From Siderastrea radians (Eukaryota > Cnidaria > Anthozoa > Scleractinia > Rhizangiidae), in contig OZ024887.1 in assembly GCA_964017195.1 (NCBI GenBank), positions 9,302,160 through 9,366,159 on the forward strand: a DNA stretch of 64,000 nt, written 5' to 3'. Under the pieces are notes generated by a model. That model made no database searches and had not been told where the DNA came from. It was given only the letters and a program-made list of their open reading frames with translations. Of the stretch, positions 63,430 through 64,000 are shown one piece after another. Within the stretch, counting starts at the first letter, position 1, and the number at the start of each line of letters is the position of its first letter. Both the position numbers and the translations under genes were made by a program.

Positions 63430-64000
63430 ATTTAGACCAAATTCATGCCTTTTTTTCTTATTTATAAATAATTGCAAATGCCAGAAAATTTATTTATAAA
63501 TAAGATACACAAACATGTCAGATGATATGTAAATAATTTTTTAGGTACAACATGATTTATAAATAATTTTTTACCATGAAGTAATTATTTCTAAATAATT
63601 GATTAAATGACTTCAATAATTTATAAATCAGGCTACATCTAAAATGTTTATTTATTAACATCATAAAGCTGAGCAACTCCATAATTTATAAATAATGAAG
63701 CTCGCTTCTGCGTACAAATTCATTATTTACAAATCAGGAAATTTCATCTCACCGAGTGTAAAAGTATTATTTATAAATAATAAACTTCACTCAGTACGTG
63801 ATTACGTTATTTACAAATCATGAAATTTCAACTCACCCATGTTAAACCATTATTTTATAAATAATGAAATTTCACTTCGCCGGGTGTAAATTTATGTTTT
63901 ATAAACAATGGAGTTTCACTACGTGCGCGAATTCATTATTTATAAAAAATAGTTACAACCTAAGATGTTTTTAGGGAAACTTTTATGATTTACATATCAA
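63430..64000. repeat. Tandem array of TTATTTATAAATAA palindromes, runs off the window
   Basis: About fifteen copies of ATTATTTATAAATAAT or one-base variants (TTATTTACAAATCA, TTTTATAAATAATG) spaced 30-48 bp. In 63680-63960 the spacers are related too (TGAAATTTCACTTCGCCGGGTGTAAA, GAAATTTCAACTCACCCATG), giving a satellite-like unit of about 42-48 bp, or two half units. Confidence 0.75.

Overview
The window reads as invertebrate nuclear DNA, most likely from a cnidarian such as a stony coral. The signs are split genes with GT-AG introns, an extracellular NIDO/AMOP/VWD/sushi gene of the kind common in corals, abundant foldback MITEs, tRNA-derived repeats, a BEL/Pao retroelement and a nearly complete Polinton/adintovirus-type element. 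The species call is inference; no rRNA or mitochondrial marker is present.

Layout. 1-3990 is the 3' part of a BEL/Pao LTR retrotransposon (pol, one frameshift, 3' LTR). 4540-7319 is a 2.8 kb foldback element with iterated subterminal motifs, carrying a nested insertion with two head-to-head tRNA-like sequences. 8356-8574 holds a decayed ISXO2/Merlin-like transposase fragment. 9133-21567 (minus) is a 15-exon host gene whose exon phases all agree: signal peptide, NIDO, an IPT-like module, AMOP, VWD, two sushi modules; its 3' exons are not in view. MITEs, a tRNA-related SINE and microsatellites sit in its introns. 22-25 kb is repeat-rich. 25703-27245 (minus) is the 3' end of a membrane-protein gene with cytosolic PPxY motifs.

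27918-45186 is the centrepiece, a 17.3 kb Polinton with terminal inverted repeats of about 670 bp. Its genes are two Cys-cluster proteins, a short conserved-looking protein, a 54-aa membrane microprotein, a hydrophobic protein, a collagen/tail-fibre-like spike, the packaging ATPase, an acidic PPxY protein, penton, a small basic duplicated protein, major capsid protein, an adenovirus core/pX-like hydrophobic protein, adenain-type protease, a zinc-ribbon/PLA2 virion protein, a VLTF3-like zinc-ribbon protein, a retroviral-type integrase and protein-primed DNA polymerase B. Together these make a capsid, package and integrate DNA and replicate it. At least three breaks (polymerase, protease start, PLA2 N-terminus) suggest a young but already damaged copy. 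Between its genes lies a non-coding block with a predicted multi-branched RNA and an array of eight TCAC motifs spaced about one helical turn apart, which I consider the most interesting unexplained structure here.

45.2-64.0 kb has almost no recognisable genes: a decayed hAT-like copy, several MITEs, a 0.54 kb inverted repeat pair around a near-perfect palindrome, a nested insertion with its empty-site counterpart, one short terminal coding exon of a minus-strand gene, and a tandem array of TTATTTATAAATAA-type palindromes running off the right edge.
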